The notes beneath the pieces were generated by a model. It did not search any database. It was not told the DNA's origin and was given only the letters and a program-made list of their open reading frames with translations. Shown one piece after another: positions 1 through 11,469 of a stretch of DNA of 64,000 bases. Position numbers and translations under genes: made by a program. The stretch is from Prorocentrum cordatum (taxonomy: Eukaryota > Sar > Dinophyceae > Prorocentrales > Prorocentraceae), in the NCBI GenBank assembly GCA_963575745.1, contig CAUYUJ010015518.1, positions 228,845-292,844 of the forward strand, given 5' to 3'. Each line of letters begins with the position of its first letter. Positions within the stretch are counted from its first letter, which is position 1.

Positions 1-32
1 TGGGAAGCCAGACCACATCGACACAAACATGG

Positions 33-1374
33 TGTTTTCCCACACATCCTGTGGTGTTGGGTCCTCGTCTTGAAGAGACAGCGCCCCGCGTCACCTCACT
101 CCTCCTCCCGCTGCCCCCTCCTCCCCCCGCCCTCCCATCCCTGCCTCTGCCCTCCGCACCAGTCAACCATGTTGGCATATTCCTCACACGTTTTGTGGCC
201 CCATAGGGAATTCCACGGAAGGCCCCAGTGGCTGCGCTCGCGTGGCACCGCCGCACCCATCTCGGCACACCGCTCACATGCTTTGTGGCCCCATCAGGGG
301 CTGCAGCGAATGCTCTAGTGGTTGTGTTCGCGTGGCGCCACCGCTCCCGTTTCGGCACACCCCTAACACGTTTCGTGGCCACATATGGATCTCCACCGAA
401 GGCCCCAGTGGCTGCGCTCGCATTGCACCACCGCGCTCATTTCGGCGCACCCCTCACACGTTCCGTGGCCCCATCGGAGCTCCACCGAAGGCCCCCAGTG
501 GCTGCGCTCGCATGGCGCTACCGCGCCCATGTCGGCACACTTCTCACACGTTCCGCGGCCACAGGGAGCTGCACCGAAGGCCCCAGTGGCTGCGCTCGCA
601 TGGCACCGCCGCGCCCGTTTCGGCACGCCCCTTAACGTTTCGTGGCTCCAGAGGTGGCTCCACCGAGGGCCCCAGTGGCTGCGCTCGCATGGCACCACCG
701 CGCCCATGTCGGCTCTCTCACACGTTTCGTGGCCTCATAGGGAGGTCCACCGAGGGCCCCACGCCAATTTCGGTACACCCCTCACTCGCTTCGTGGCCCC
801 ATAGGGAGCTCCACTGAGGGACCCAGTGGCTGCGCTCGCATGGCACCGCAGCGCCCATTTCGGCACACCTCTCAAACGTTTCGTGGCCCCATCAGGAGCT
901 CCACCGAGGGCTCCAGTGGCTGCGCTCGCATGGCGCTACCGCGCCCATGTCGGCACACTTCTCAAACGTTTCGTGGCCCCATAGGGAGCTCCACCGAGGG
1001 CCCCAGTGGCTGCTCGCATGGCACCGCCGCACCTATGTCGGCACACTCCTCACACGCTTCGTGGCCCCATAGGGAGCTGCAACGACTGGCCCAGTGGTTG
1101 CGTTCGCATGGCACCACTGCATCCATGTCGGCACACCCCTCACACGTTTCGTGGCCCCACGGGGATCTCCACCGAAGGCCTGTGTGGCTGCGCTCGCATG
1201 GCGCTACCGCACCCATGTCGGCACACCCCTCACACCCATTCGCATGCGCCCACCGCGCCCATTTTGTTACATCCTTCACACGCTTCGTGGCCCCATGGGG
1301 AGCTCCACCGAAGACGACACTCACAATTACGTTACTCACAGCTGCATATGGTTGGGTCTTTCGCCAGGCTAATT
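33..1374 (-). mobile_element. M90 element, full-length copy in inverted orientation
   Basis: This stretch is the reverse complement of the segments at 40673-43782 and about 53796-56714. The end near position 35-110 (CACATCCTGTGG, then GGGTCCTCGTCTTGAAGAGAC and a TCC-rich tract) matches the right end of those copies. The end near 1335-1370 (CTGCATATGGTTGGGTCTTTCGCCAGG) matches their left end. Between the ends lie about 13 diverged copies of a 90-bp repeat with the core TTTCGTGGCCCCATAGGGAG. Many frames stay open because 90 is a multiple of three, so the long open frames here are not evidence of a gene. No convincing target duplication is seen for this copy. Confidence 0.75.
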
Positions 1375-2130
1375 TCAATGATTGTCGCCTCTCGGGTGCC
1401 TCCTTGGCGAGCTCTGTGGCAGCATCGGGCCGTCTTGTGGCCGTTTGGGCGCCTCTTGGACGCATGTTGGAGTCCATCTAGGTCTAGCGTCGACCACGGC
1501 GCGCCATCCTGGAAGCCATCTCGGGCTACCTGGAACTCTCTTGGAGCCATCTTGGCTGCCCAAAGGTGGGCCCGAAGCGGCTCAGACGCCCTCTGGTCGG
1601 GTCCATGAGGGGCCCCAGATGCGTCTGAATCGGTAAAGCGCCAACAAGGACCACCCTGCTTTGGAAGGCGGAACATCGTCAAGACCCTCAAGACGGCCCC
1701 AACACGGCCCAGGACGGCTCCCAGACGCCCCGAGAGACCCCCAAAACGGCCCAAGGCGGCCCACAAAACGGCCGCAGACGCTCCCGAGAGACGCCCAGGA
1801 GGGCACCAAGATGCCTCCGAGAACGACCTTTTCTCAGAGACTTCTTCCCACACTCTCCCCAGGACCTCCCCGGACTCCTCCCGGAACTCTCCCTGACTCC
1901 TCACAGGGCCAAACAGTTAGAAAAACCATCGAGATATTCATGCCAGAGCGAGCGTGCCTGCCGCTGCTGGCAGACAATCGGGCGGGATCACCCAGGGTTT
2001 CCAACCCGTCCCCCGCCCCCCCCCTCCCCTCCTCGAAAACGGGGGGGGGGTCACTGGGGGTTCCAATCTCCCCCCCCCCTGGTCCGTCCATCATGAAAAG
2101 GAGGGGGGGTCACCACTGGTTCGAACCCCC
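1375..2130. other. Diverged GGCCCAAGA-type repeat region, no gene seen
   Basis: From about 1500 to 1900 the sequence is built of degenerate blocks such as CCAAGACGGCCC, CAAAACGGCCC and CATCTTGG. The same blocks recur at 27370-27520, 31420-31890 and 33320-34520. 1980-2130 has poly-G and poly-C runs. No coding signal is recognised. Confidence 0.5.
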
Positions 2131-2139
2131 CTCCCTCAC

Positions 2140-3215
2140 TGTGGTGGGGACACTGGTTGGGGCGGTGGTGGGGATGGTGGTGGGTAGTGGGGACAGTGGG
2201 ACAGTGGTGAGGGGACAGTGGGACAGTGGTGGGGACAGTGGTGGGGGCAGTGGGGACAGTGCGACAGTGGTGGGGACACTGGTGGGGACAGTGGCGGGAA
2301 CAGTAGAGACAGTGGGAGACTGGTGGGGACGGTGGGGACAGTGGGACTGGTGGGGACAGTGGTGGTGGGGACAGTGGTGAGGGGACACTGGGACAGTGGC
2401 GGGAACAGTGGGGACAGTGGGACAGTGGTGGGGACGGTGGTGGTGGGGACAGTGGTGGGGGCGGTGGGGACAGTGGGACAGTGATGGGGACAGTGGGCAC
2501 AGTGGGACAGTGGTGGGGACAGTGGTGGTGGGGACAGTGGTGAGGGGACAGTGGAACAGTGGTGGGAACAGTGGGGACAGTGGGACAATGGTGGGGACAG
2601 TGGTGGTGGGGACAGTGGTGAGGGCGGTGGGCACAGTGGGACAGTGGTGGGGACACTGGTGGGGACACTGGGGACAGTGGCGTGAAAAATGGGGACAGTG
2701 GGACAGTGGTGGGGACAGTGGGACAGTGATGGGGACGGTGGTGGTGGGAACAGTGGTGTGGGGACAGTGGAACAGTGGTCGGGACAGCGGGACAGTGGGA
2801 CAGTGGTTGGGACGGTGGTGGTGGGGACGGTGGTGGTGGGGACAGTGGCGAGGGCGGTGGTGAGGACGGTGGTGGGACAATGGGACAGTGGGACAGTGGT
2901 TGGGACAGTTGTGGGAACAGTGGGGACAGTGGGACAGCACAGTGGGACAGCGGTGGGGACTGGGGACAGTGGGACAGTGGTGGGGACAGCGGAACAGTGG
3001 TGGGGACAGTTGGGACAGTGGGGAGTGTGGGACCGTGGTGGGGACAGTGGTGGGGACAGTGGGGACAGTGGGACAGTGGTGGTGAGGGCACTGGTGGTGA
3101 CGGTGGGGACAGTGGTGGGAACAGTGGGGGCATTGGGACAATGGTTGAGACAGTGGGACAGTGTGGGGACAGTGGTGAGGGTGGTGGTGGGGACGGTGGT
3201 GGGGACCGGGGTGTC
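2140..3215. repeat. GTGGGGACAGT minisatellite
   Basis: About 1.1 kb is a degenerate tandem array of GTGGGGACAGTGGGACAGTG variants, with strong G on the plus strand and C on the minus strand. Long open frames on both strands (Gly/Asp/Ser-rich or Pro/His/Ser-rich) are by-products of the repeat. Confidence 0.9.
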
Positions 3216-3439
3216 GTTTGCGGGCGGCGAGTGGGGGGGGGGGTTCGAACGGGCAGTGACCCCTTCTCGGTTTTCTGGAGGGCGTGCAGGGGGGGTCAGG
3301 GAGGGTTTTTTTTTGCCGGGGGAAGGGGGGGGGTCGAGCAGGCGGGCAGATTTTCGGAGGGGCGGGGGGGGGAACGCTGGGTTCCAGAGGAAGGGGGGGG
3401 AGTTTTCCACAGCAAAGCGGCGGTGTACCGCGCTCTCTC

Positions 3440-3780
3440 TATCATCGGAGGTTGGGGGGTGAGATCGAAATGGAACGGAGAGCCCCCCACCGGGAAATCG
3501 GTTTCGGTTTCGTGTTCTTGCGTGCCGTGCGTGCGGGCGAGGCGAAGCTGCGTGGGCGGGCGAGAGGAAATCCTCCTGTGGCTGAGGCGCGGCCGGACCA
3601 AATGATTCTCCCTCCGGCAAGCGGTGGCGCGCGGTGTCCCGCCGGTGTCCCGCCGGTGTCCCGCTTGTGGCTGGGCCCCGGCCGGACCAAATGATTCTCC
3701 CTCTGACAAGCGGTGGCGCGCGGTGTCCCGCCGGTGTCCCGCCGGTGTCCCGCTGGTGTCCCGGTGTCCCGCTGGTGCGA
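3440..3780 (+). repeat. Copy 1 of a duplicated spacer block
   Basis: GGTTGGGGGGTGAG, then an ACCGGGAAATCG box, a CGTGCGGGCGAGGCGAAGCTG box and GGCCGGACCAAATGATTCTC boxes, followed by GTGTCCCGCCG repeats. The same order of boxes recurs at 4195-4610. It is a higher-order repeat interleaved with the GATC array. Confidence 0.75.
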
Positions 3781-5190
3781 AAACGATAGTGAGACCGATG
3801 ACGAAATCGATTGTGAGATCGATAGTGTGATCGATAGTGAGACCGATAGTGAGATCGATCGTGTGATCGATAGTGAGATCGATAATGAGATGAATAGTGA
3901 TATCGATCGTGAGATCAAGTGATATCGATAGGGAGATCGTTAGTGGGGATAACGAGATCCAGAGTGAGATCGACAGTGAAGTCGATCGAGTGAGATCGAT
4001 AGTGAGATCGATCGAGTGAGATCGATAGTGGGATCGATGGTCCCATCGATCGTGAGACCGATAACGACATCGCTTGTGAGATCGATAGAGAGATCGATCG
4101 TGAGATCGATGGTGAGCTTGATCGTGAGACCGATAACGACATCGCTTGTGAGATCGATAGAGAGATCGATCGTGAGATCGATTGAGTGGGATCGATGGGA
4201 GGTTGGGGGGTGAGTCCGACGTGAAACGGAGACCCCCCCTACCGGGAAATCGATTTCGGTTTCGGGTTCGTGTCGTGCGTGCCGTGCGTGCCGTGCGTGC
4301 GTGCGGGCGAGGCGAAGCTGCGTGGGCGGGCGAGAGGAAATCCTCCTGTGGCTGGGCCGCGGCCGGACCAAATGATCCTCCTCCGGCTGCCGGTGGCCCA
4401 CGGTGTCCCTCCAGTGTCCCGCTGGTGTCCCGAAATCCTCCTGTGGCTGGGCCGCGGCCGGACCAAATGATTCTCCTCTGGCGGCCGGTGGCGCGCGGTG
4501 TCCCGCCGGTGTCCCGCTGGTGTCCGTCCGTCCGGCGGTGGCTCGCGGTGGCTCGCGGTGTCCCGCGGTTCCCCGTGGTGTCCCGTGGTGTCCCGTGGTG
4601 TCCCGTTGAGTGAGGTCGATAGTGAGATCGATAGTGAGATCGATAGTGAGATCGATAGTGGTATCGATGTGGTGCCCCGAGGTGTCCCGTGGTGTCCCGT
4701 GGTGTCCCAAACAGTGAGATCGATAGTGAGATCGATAGTGAGATCGACAGGTGTCCCGTGGTGTCCCATAGTGTCCCGTTGTGTCCCGTTGAATCAGATC
4801 GATAGTGAGATCGATAGTGAGATTGATATTAAGATCGATGTGGTGCCCCGAGGTGTCCCGTGGTGTCCCATGGTGTCCCAAAAAGCGAGTTCGATAGTGA
4901 GATCGATAGTGAGATCGACAGGTGTCCCATGGTGTCCCGTGGTGTCCCGTTGAGTGAGATCGATAGTGATATCGATGTGGTTTCCCGTGGTGTCCCGTGG
5001 TGTCCCTTTGAGTGAGGTCGATAGTGAGATCGATAGTGAGATCGATGTGGAGCCCCGAGGTGTCCTGTGGTGTCCCGTGGTGTCCCAAAAAGTGAGATCG
5101 ATGGTGAAATCGATGGTGAGATCGACAGGTGTTCCGTGGTATTCTATGGGGTCCCCTTGAGTGAGATCGAGAGTGAGATCGATTGAGTCA
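3781..5190 (+). repeat. GTGAGATCGATA array interleaved with GTGTCCCGTG blocks
   Basis: Dozens of near-copies of the 12-mer GTGAGATCGATA alternate from about 4560 with GGTGTCCCGTG blocks. It contains an unusual density of GATC and ATCGAT sites. 4195-4610 is a second copy of the block at 3440-3780. No gene is supported. Confidence 0.9.
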
Positions 5191-5567
5191 GATGTTGGTT
5201 CCCCCTCTCCCCCCCCACAACCTCCTTATCACCCGAAGGGTGGTCGTATAGGTACCAGAATAGAGCAAGATGAAAAGGGGTAAATGGGACAGCTAGACTG
5301 GTGAGGGGGGGCGAATTGGCATTCCGGGCAAAGATGCTGTCCGTAGATAGCGCGAACATTTGAACGACGAGAAGGAAGCGACTCGCAGAATGGTCTCCTG
5401 GCTACGAGAACGTCAATTAGTCGAATGGCTACGTAAAGAAAGGCAAACATTCGACCACGGGGGGATTGTTAATTACAGAGTGGGGTATGGGGCGGGGTAG
5501 GCCCCTCCCCGAAGGGGAAGCAGGGGGTTGGAACAAGCAGCTCTCCAAACCACTCGCGCCCTCTTGA
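5191..5567. other. Unique spacer, nothing recognised
   Basis: Moderate-complexity sequence between two arrays. No open frame with convincing composition and no RNA gene is seen. Confidence 0.4.
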
Positions 5568-5698
5568 GGAGGAGGATGAGGAGGAGGAGGAGGAGGAGGA
5601 GGAGGGGAGGAGGAGGAGGAGGAGGAGGAGGAGGAGGAGGAGGAGGAGGGGAGGAGGAGGAGGAGGAGGAGGAGGAGGAGGAGGAGGAGGAGGAGGGC
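5568..5698 (+). repeat. GGA trinucleotide tract
   Basis: About 130 bp of nearly pure GGA/GAG repeats. Confidence 0.95.
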
Positions 5699-5769
5699 GT
5701 TCTCTGGAGATTTCTCTGCTTTCAAAACTGGGGGGCGTGCGCTACACTCCCCATGGCTAGCCCCCAAAC

Positions 5770-6370
5770 GGCCATTGCCAACCCGCCAGGGCCCCCACTG
5801 CCAACCGCTTGGGCCCCCCCGCTGCCAACCTGAGAGGGGGGTTCATTGCCAAGCCGCCGGGGCCCTCACTGCCAACCGCCCTGGCCCCTGCTGCCAACCC
5901 CAGGGGGGCCCCGCTGCCAACCCGCCGGGGGTCCACCCCCCCTCCGCGCGACCCCTATCGCACTTGGTGGCTCTCAGGGCCTCGCTGCCTCCCCCCCCCC
6001 CCCACTCTTCAATCACTCCCATCATCCCACTGCCAGCCCCACTGCCAGGCTCACTGCCAACCTGACGGAGTTGCACTGCCAACCCGAGGGCTGCAGTGGG
6101 GCCAGCAGTGGGTTCGCAATGGGTTGGCAGCGAGTTGGCAGTGGGTTGGCAGTGTGGGAGGCAGTGGGGCAGTGGGTTGGCAGTGGGGTTGGGCAGTGGG
6201 TTGGCACTGGGGTTGGTGGTGGGATGGCAGTGGGGTTGGCAGTGGGTTGGCAGTGGGTCTGGTAGTGGGATGGCAGGGGGGCCCGCCGCAGTTTGCAGTG
6301 GGCCTCTCTCAAGTTGGCATTGGGAGCCCCAGCGGGTTGGCAGCGGGCCCCCTCGGGTTGGCAGCGCGGC
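5770..6370. repeat. Inverted CTGCCAAC / GTTGGCAG minisatellite
   Basis: From 5770 to about 6090 the motif is read as CTGCCAACCCG-like units. From about 6110 to 6370 it is read as GGGTTGGCAGTGGG-like units, which is the reverse complement. The two arms face each other across a switch point near 6100, so the whole block could fold back on itself. Confidence 0.8.
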
Positions 6371-6380
6371 CCTTCTTGGC

Positions 6381-7240
6381 CAACAGGAGGAGGAGGAGGA
6401 GGCGGAGGAGGGGGAGGAGGAGGAGGAGGAGGAGGAGGAGGAGGAGGGAAAATGGGGGAGGAGGGGGGTGAGGGGGGAGGAGGGGGGGAGGGGGGAGGAG
6501 GCGGCGGAGGAGGAGGAGGAGGAGGAGGAGGAGGAGGCGGAGGACGGAGGAGGAAGGAGGAGGGAGGAGGCGGAGGAGGTGGAGGCGGAGGAGGAGGAGT
6601 AGGAGGAGGGAGGGCGGAGGAGGAGGCGGCGGAGGAGGAGGAGGAGGAGGAGGCGTAGGGGGGGAGGCGGAGGAGGAGGAGGAGGAGGAGGGGAGGGAGG
6701 AGGAGGAGGAGGAGGAGGAGGAGGCGGAGGAGGGAGGAGGAGGAGGAGGAGGAGGGGAGGTTAGGAGGAGGAAGGAGGAGGAGGAGGAGGGGGGGGGGAG
6801 GCGAGGGGAGGAGGAGGAGGGGGGGGGGGGGGAGGAGGTAGGGGGAGGAGGCGGAAGGAGGAGGAGGGGAGGAGGAGGAGGAGGAGGAGGTGGAGGAGGA
6901 GGGAGGAGGAGGCGGAGGAGGAGGAGGAGGAGGAGGAGGCGGCGGAGGGGAGAGGAGGAGGGTAGGCGGAGGCGGGGAGGAGGCGGAGGAGGAGTAGGCC
7001 GAGGAGGCGGAGGCGGAGGAGGTAGAGGAGGAGGAGGAGGAGGAGGAGGAGGAGGAGGAGGCGGAGGATGGAGGAGGAGGCGGAGGAGGAGGAGGCGGAG
7101 GCGGGGCCGGAGGCGGAGGCGGAGGAGGAGGAGGCGGAGGAGGTGGAGGAGGCGGAGGAGGAGGAGGAGGATGGGAGGAGGATGGCGAGGGAGGGGAAGA
7201 GGCGGGGAGAGGGGAGGAGGAGGAGGAGGAGGAGGAGGAA
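6381..7240 (+). repeat. Long GGA/GGC polypurine tract
   Basis: About 860 bp is almost pure purine on the plus strand (GGAGGAGGA with GGC and GGGGG interruptions). Poly-Glu/Gly/Arg or poly-Ser/Pro/Leu frames are repeat artefacts. Confidence 0.95.
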
Positions 7241-7535
7241 GAATAATAATACCACAAATAATAATACTAAGAATAATAATAATAATAATACGAAGGATAC
7301 TAAGAATATCCTAAGATAAGAGAATAATACTTAATTAGAAGAATACTAATATAATATAGAAGACGAATAATCTTAATATTATACCTTCGTGGGTTATTTT
7401 TTTTTGATAATATGAATAATAAGAATAATAATAATAATAATAAGAATAATAATAAGAATAATAATAAGAATACGAATAATAATAAGAAGAATAAGAGGAG
7501 GAGGAGGAGGAGGAGGAGGAGGAGGAAACACTTGA
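7241..7535 (+). repeat. AATAAT-rich tract ending in GGA repeats
   Basis: AATAATAAT and AAGAATAAT repeats with a non-repetitive core around 7310-7400, followed by a short GGA run at 7495-7526. A+T-rich in a G+C-rich setting. Confidence 0.85.
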
Positions 7536-8984
7536 TCAGATGGTTCAGCTGCACGGCTAAAGGGCGGCTCCTCTTCAGCATGGGGCTCCCGCTTGAGATC
7601 TCACCGACGCTCGTGGCTAGAGGCAGGCAACTGCGCAAGAGTCAACATGATGATGCTCCAGCGGATTTCTTAATGTTCGCTGTTAAGGACGATTTGATGC
7701 AGGGCACCTTTCTCTTTTCAGAACGGGGCTCTCGCCTGACTGGCACGTTCAAGTGGGGCGTTTCTTGAAATGGAAAGGGATCTTTTCAGGGACTTCTGAG
7801 GGGGGGGGCTTGGACGGGAGAGAGGATTACAGCACCGTTAAGGCATCGTTGGATTTGTTATGGTCCTCCTATTTCTCCTCCTCCATCCCCCCTCTCTCCC
7901 CCTTCCTCCATTTCTTCCTTCCTCCTCCTTGTCCTCCGCTTTTGCTCTTCCCTCCTCCCTTCCGTTCTGTTTATGGTCCTTCCGTGACTCACAAAGATGC
8001 GAGTCCCGGCGTGCTTCCTACAGAGTTGCGGGCGAGCTTGGCCACGTCGAGCCTACAAAAACGCTGATCTACCTCCCCTTCTCCCCTTCCTCCCCCTCCT
8101 CCCCCTCCTCCCCCTCCCCCCTCCCTCTCTTTCTCCCTCCTTCCTTGCTCCTCGCTCCTGGGGGCAATGGGCGCTCAGGACTTCGGCGTCTACGTCGCGC
8201 CGCCAACCGCAGCGCTGGAGCGGGAGGCCGGCGGCACGGGCGGCCTCTGGCACGAAGGCGGACTGGCTGCGGTGCCACGTCGCCGGTCGGTCGGGCCGCC
8301 TGCTGGAGGTCGCGATGGACTAGCAGACGCAGCACCCCGCATTTGCGGATGAGCGTGAGGGGGCGGGCGCGGGTTGGGTCGTGGGGTGGGTCGTGGGTGG
8401 GTCGTGGGGTGGTTCGCGGGCGGGGCGTGGGGTGGGTCGCAGGCGAGTCGCGGGTGGGTCGCGGGCGGGTCGCGGGGCGGGTCGCGGGCGAGGGCGACGA
8501 CAACAACAGCGACAGCGCGACAACCATCCGCACCGCGGAACTCCTTGTCAGCCACGCGCCCAGGGACAGCGAGTGACCAGTCGGCCCCCTCGCCTGGGCC
8601 CAGATCTCCGACGGCATGATCTTCTTGTCATAGGCTCTGGTCCTCGGGGCCCGTCATCGGGCCCAGGGCCACCGGGCACGGCTCTGGGACCCCGGAGGCG
8701 GGGTCGGGACTTCCCGCTCCGCTGGTTGAAGCATCATATCGCTTCCGCTGGTCAGAAACATCATGTGGGTGGATGTCATGTGGATTTGTTTTTTGTTTGT
8801 TTTTGTTTGTTTTTTGTTTTTTGTTTTTCCCCCCACGAGCAGGCGGGCGCCAGCCAGATTTCTGGTGGATCTCCACCTCTTTGGGGATCCTGTTGGTCGG
8901 TGTTTTGGGGCAGCCGCGCCGGTGTCGTCCAGATACACGAAGAGATGCCCGAGGCCCTGGCGCCTTCCTCACCCTCGCTCTTTT
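7536..8984. other. Mixed spacer with weak coding hints
   Basis: 7536-7770 is unique sequence with two loosely similar boxes (TCTTCAGCATGGGGCTC and TTTTCAGAACGGGGCTC). 7860-8150 is TCC/CCT-rich. 8190-8325 has a plus-strand frame ending in LLEVAMD that could be an exon, but I cannot support its boundaries. 8360-8490 is a GGGTCGCGGGC repeat, and 8780-8830 is GTTTT-rich. Confidence 0.35.
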
Positions 8985-9245
8985 CCTCCTCCTCCTCCTG
9001 CTCCTCCTCCTCCTCCTTCCCCTCCTTCGCCTCCTCCTCCCCTCCTCCCCCTCCTCCTCCTCCTCCTCCTCCTCCTCCTCCTCCTCCTCCTCCTCCTCCT
9101 CCTCTCCCCTTCGACTTAACCGCCCTCTCTCCGCCTTCCTCATCCTCTCTCCTCCTCCTCCTCCTCGTCCTCCTCCTCCTGCTCCTCCCCCTCCTCCTCC
9201 CCCTCCTCCTCCTGTTCCTCCTCCTCTTCCTCCTTCCCTTCCTGA
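8985..9245 (+). repeat. TCC polypyrimidine tract
   Basis: About 260 bp of CTCCTCCTC repeats. It is the opposite strand bias to the GGA tract at 6381-7240. Confidence 0.95.
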
Positions 9246-9920
9246 GATGCACGTGCTGAAACTCAGCACATGCCGTGTTCACAGCACCTTTCACGCACGC
9301 GTTGGCCTACGTCTTGGCGCACGCAACGCGCCAGACCTGCGCTTCCGCTCTACGCGTGGAGCCCCGTGCGGGCACGCTACGGGCTGCGTGCCTTCTTCGA
9401 GAACGTGTGCCCGTGCGCACGTGTCGCCGCGCCGTTCGTTCCGACGCGCGGCCTTCCGTCTTGGGGAGGGCGCCTTGGCCACCAGGGCAAACGCCGGCCT
9501 GGGCGCGCAGGGCCTGCCGTGGGGTCTTGCCGCGGCGCCGGCGTCGTCTCCTGGGGGCGCGGGGCCTGCCACGGCTTCGCCGCGGTGTCGGCCTCGTCGC
9601 CTGTTGGCGCGTCGAGGACCGCCGGCGCGGCGACACGTCCACGTCCACGCGCGGCGCGGTCTGGGCTCCGAGGCGCGATTCCACGGAGGCGCGACAGCCA
9701 CCGGTGCGCCCCGCGCGGGGCATCGGCGCAGGCCCGCTGCTCGGGCAGCCACGGGGCCGCGGGCGAGGAGCCGCACCGCAGCCCAGCAGCTCGGCGGGCA
9801 GCTTGCCCGCGGCGGCGGGCAGCCTCCCCCACGCCCCGAGAGGGCCAACACACACACACACACATTCAGAAGGTCCTCGAAGGTCGATCCTCGAGCCTCG
9901 GGAGACGAGCCTCTCTCGAA
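9246..9920. other. G+C-rich region, coding status unresolved
   Basis: Very G+C-rich sequence in which long frames stay open on both strands. No domain is recognised and I cannot choose a frame. An ACAC run lies at 9849-9865, just before an IR1 element. Confidence 0.3.
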
Positions 9921-10090
9921 CGCCATAAACATAAACTCTTGGCGCTCCTCGCGGATTTCTTGGATCGGCGCCTGGGCCCCCTGGCGGCGCCTCAGGCGCC
10001 GCCCCTGGCGGGCTCCGCGCGCCAGGGAGGGGGGTCCCAGCGCAGATCCAAGAAATCATGGCGGAGCGCCAAAAGTTTATGCTTATTCAT
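9921..10090. mobile_element. IR1 introner-like inverted-repeat element
   Basis: The left arm runs from CATAAACTCTTGGCGCTCC through GCGGATTTCTTGGATC to the CTGGGCC box. The right arm is its reverse complement: GATCCAAGAAATC, GGAGCGCCAAAAGTTTATG. The centre has an inner palindrome, GGCGGCGCC ... GGCGCCGCC, and a GCGCGCCAGGGAGG box. The same layout recurs at least eight more times in the window. Confidence 0.85.
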
Positions 10091-10304
10091 TTATTGTTTG
10101 TTCTTCTTCTTGTACTCTCGCTCGGAGGGAGGAAGAGCAGCGGCAGCACCACCACCGACGGGCCACTTCCAGCGAGGAGGCCCACGGCCCACGGTGCGTC
10201 CTGGATCTGACGGTCGAAGATGTCTGAAGCGGGGCACCTCAAAACAGGGGGCCGGACCACCAGGGATGCACTCCCTGTCCCCTCGCGATGGTGGTGGTGG
10301 AGTC

Positions 10305-10470
10305 GGTATTGTTTTAAGTCGGGCCTGTCCCTCTACAGGAGGAATATTCAACAATAGTCAAAAAATAGTCTGGGGACGACTTTTCGACTATTTTATATTT
10401 TTTCCATTGTTTGAGTATTTTTTATTTTTCGTCCAAAATCCGCCTATAGCGGGACATGCCCGACCTAAGT
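10305..10470. mobile_element. IR2 inverted-repeat element
   Basis: The left terminus TAAGTCGGGCCTGTCCCTC is mirrored at the right end by GGGACATGCCCGACCTAAG. The interior (GACGACTTTTCGACT, TTTTCGTCC) is A+T-rich and related to the copies at 28939, 38339 and 51463. A possible TTGTTT target duplication flanks it. Confidence 0.75.
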
Positions 10471-11127
10471 CTTGTTTGCTCCTGCTACGTGGGATTGGCT
10501 CGTCGCTCAGATCCCCAAGCCAGTTCATAATTGCCGAAACAGGGGTCGACCTAATTTGGCGATTTCGTGGGCCGTTTCCGTTTCGACGTGGTTTTGCAGC
10601 AAACGCGGATTGAAGACAGAACAGGGGAGAAAAGCAAAACGAAACCGAAGAACATTGTTTAGGTTGAGTCCTGTTGCTGATAGTTTTTGATCGTTTTGAC
10701 CCTTTGGCGGCTCCTGGAGGCCTCCGGAGGCTTCTCGGGTTTTCCGGGGGTCCTCCCGAGACCCTCGGGGACCTCTGGAGATTCTCCAGAGGCCTCCGGG
10801 CAGCGCGAGCGCAAGCTGCATGACGAACGCAGTTTCGCAGCCTGGGCCCCGAGACCATCAGAACGCGATTTGCGGCGAAGGACCAGTCACCGAGATGTGG
10901 GCGGAGAGCAAGGGAGCCCGCGCCGTGAACAAATCACGACGTCGGAGGTCGCGGTCGTGCGTGGCTGTCAGATTGAGAGGGTTGTGCGTTGGGGGCAAGA
11001 GTGGGGCGAGGATGGGACGAATGATGCAGTCGACAAGTCAAAGCATGGCTGCGACGACTATCGCAGGAGTCTTGTGCGACTCCAGGGGATGCCTAATGTG
11101 CGGTTTCCGACCGGCTGGTTGAGGATT
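10471..11127. other. Unique sequence up to the assembly gap
   Basis: 10710-10800 contains overlapping palindromic GGCCTCCGGAGG and CTGGAGATTCTCCAG motifs. No gene is recognised. Its relation to sequence beyond the gap is unknown. Confidence 0.35.
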
Positions 11128-11227
11128 NNNNNNNNNNNNNNNNNNNNNNNNNNNNNNNNNNNNNNNNNNNNNNNNNNNNNNNNNNNNNNNNNNNNNNNNN
11201 NNNNNNNNNNNNNNNNNNNNNNNNNNN
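11128..11227. other. Assembly gap, 100 N
   Basis: Exactly 100 N, the usual placeholder for a gap of unknown size. Open frames running through it are meaningless. Confidence 1.
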
Positions 11228-11469
11228 AGCGGCGGGGGCTACGATGACGGCAAGGGCCCCGACGAGGGCAAGGGCATGAGCATGGGCAGGGGCGCCGATG
11301 TGCCGAACAGCGGCATGCGCGACGATGGCCCTCCGCATCTTGAACTGAGTTCTGTTACTGAGTCCCCGCCGCCAGCGGGGCCAGATTCGGACTGAGCGCG
11401 CGAGGCAAAAATAGAATAAAGATTGGAGGGGGAGGGAAGGGGAGGTGGGAAGGCGAAGAGGGAGTGGAG

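Noticed and set aside
2120-2135. GGTTCGAACCCC resembling a tRNA T-arm
   Set aside because: It lies in poly-C/poly-G sequence with no cloverleaf around it.
2051-3133. Open frames of 340-490 codons on the minus strand over the GTGGGGACAGT array
   Set aside because: They consist only of Pro/His/Ser/Thr repeats produced by the minisatellite and occur in all three frames.
6022-7257. 411-codon Pro/Ser-rich frame over the GGA tract
   Set aside because: Pure low-complexity translation of a trinucleotide repeat; other frames are equally open.
9291-9932. Ankyrin-like protein on the minus strand (GKTPRQALRAQAG)
   Set aside because: Only one weak resemblance to an ankyrin repeat; frames on both strands are equally open in this G+C-rich stretch.
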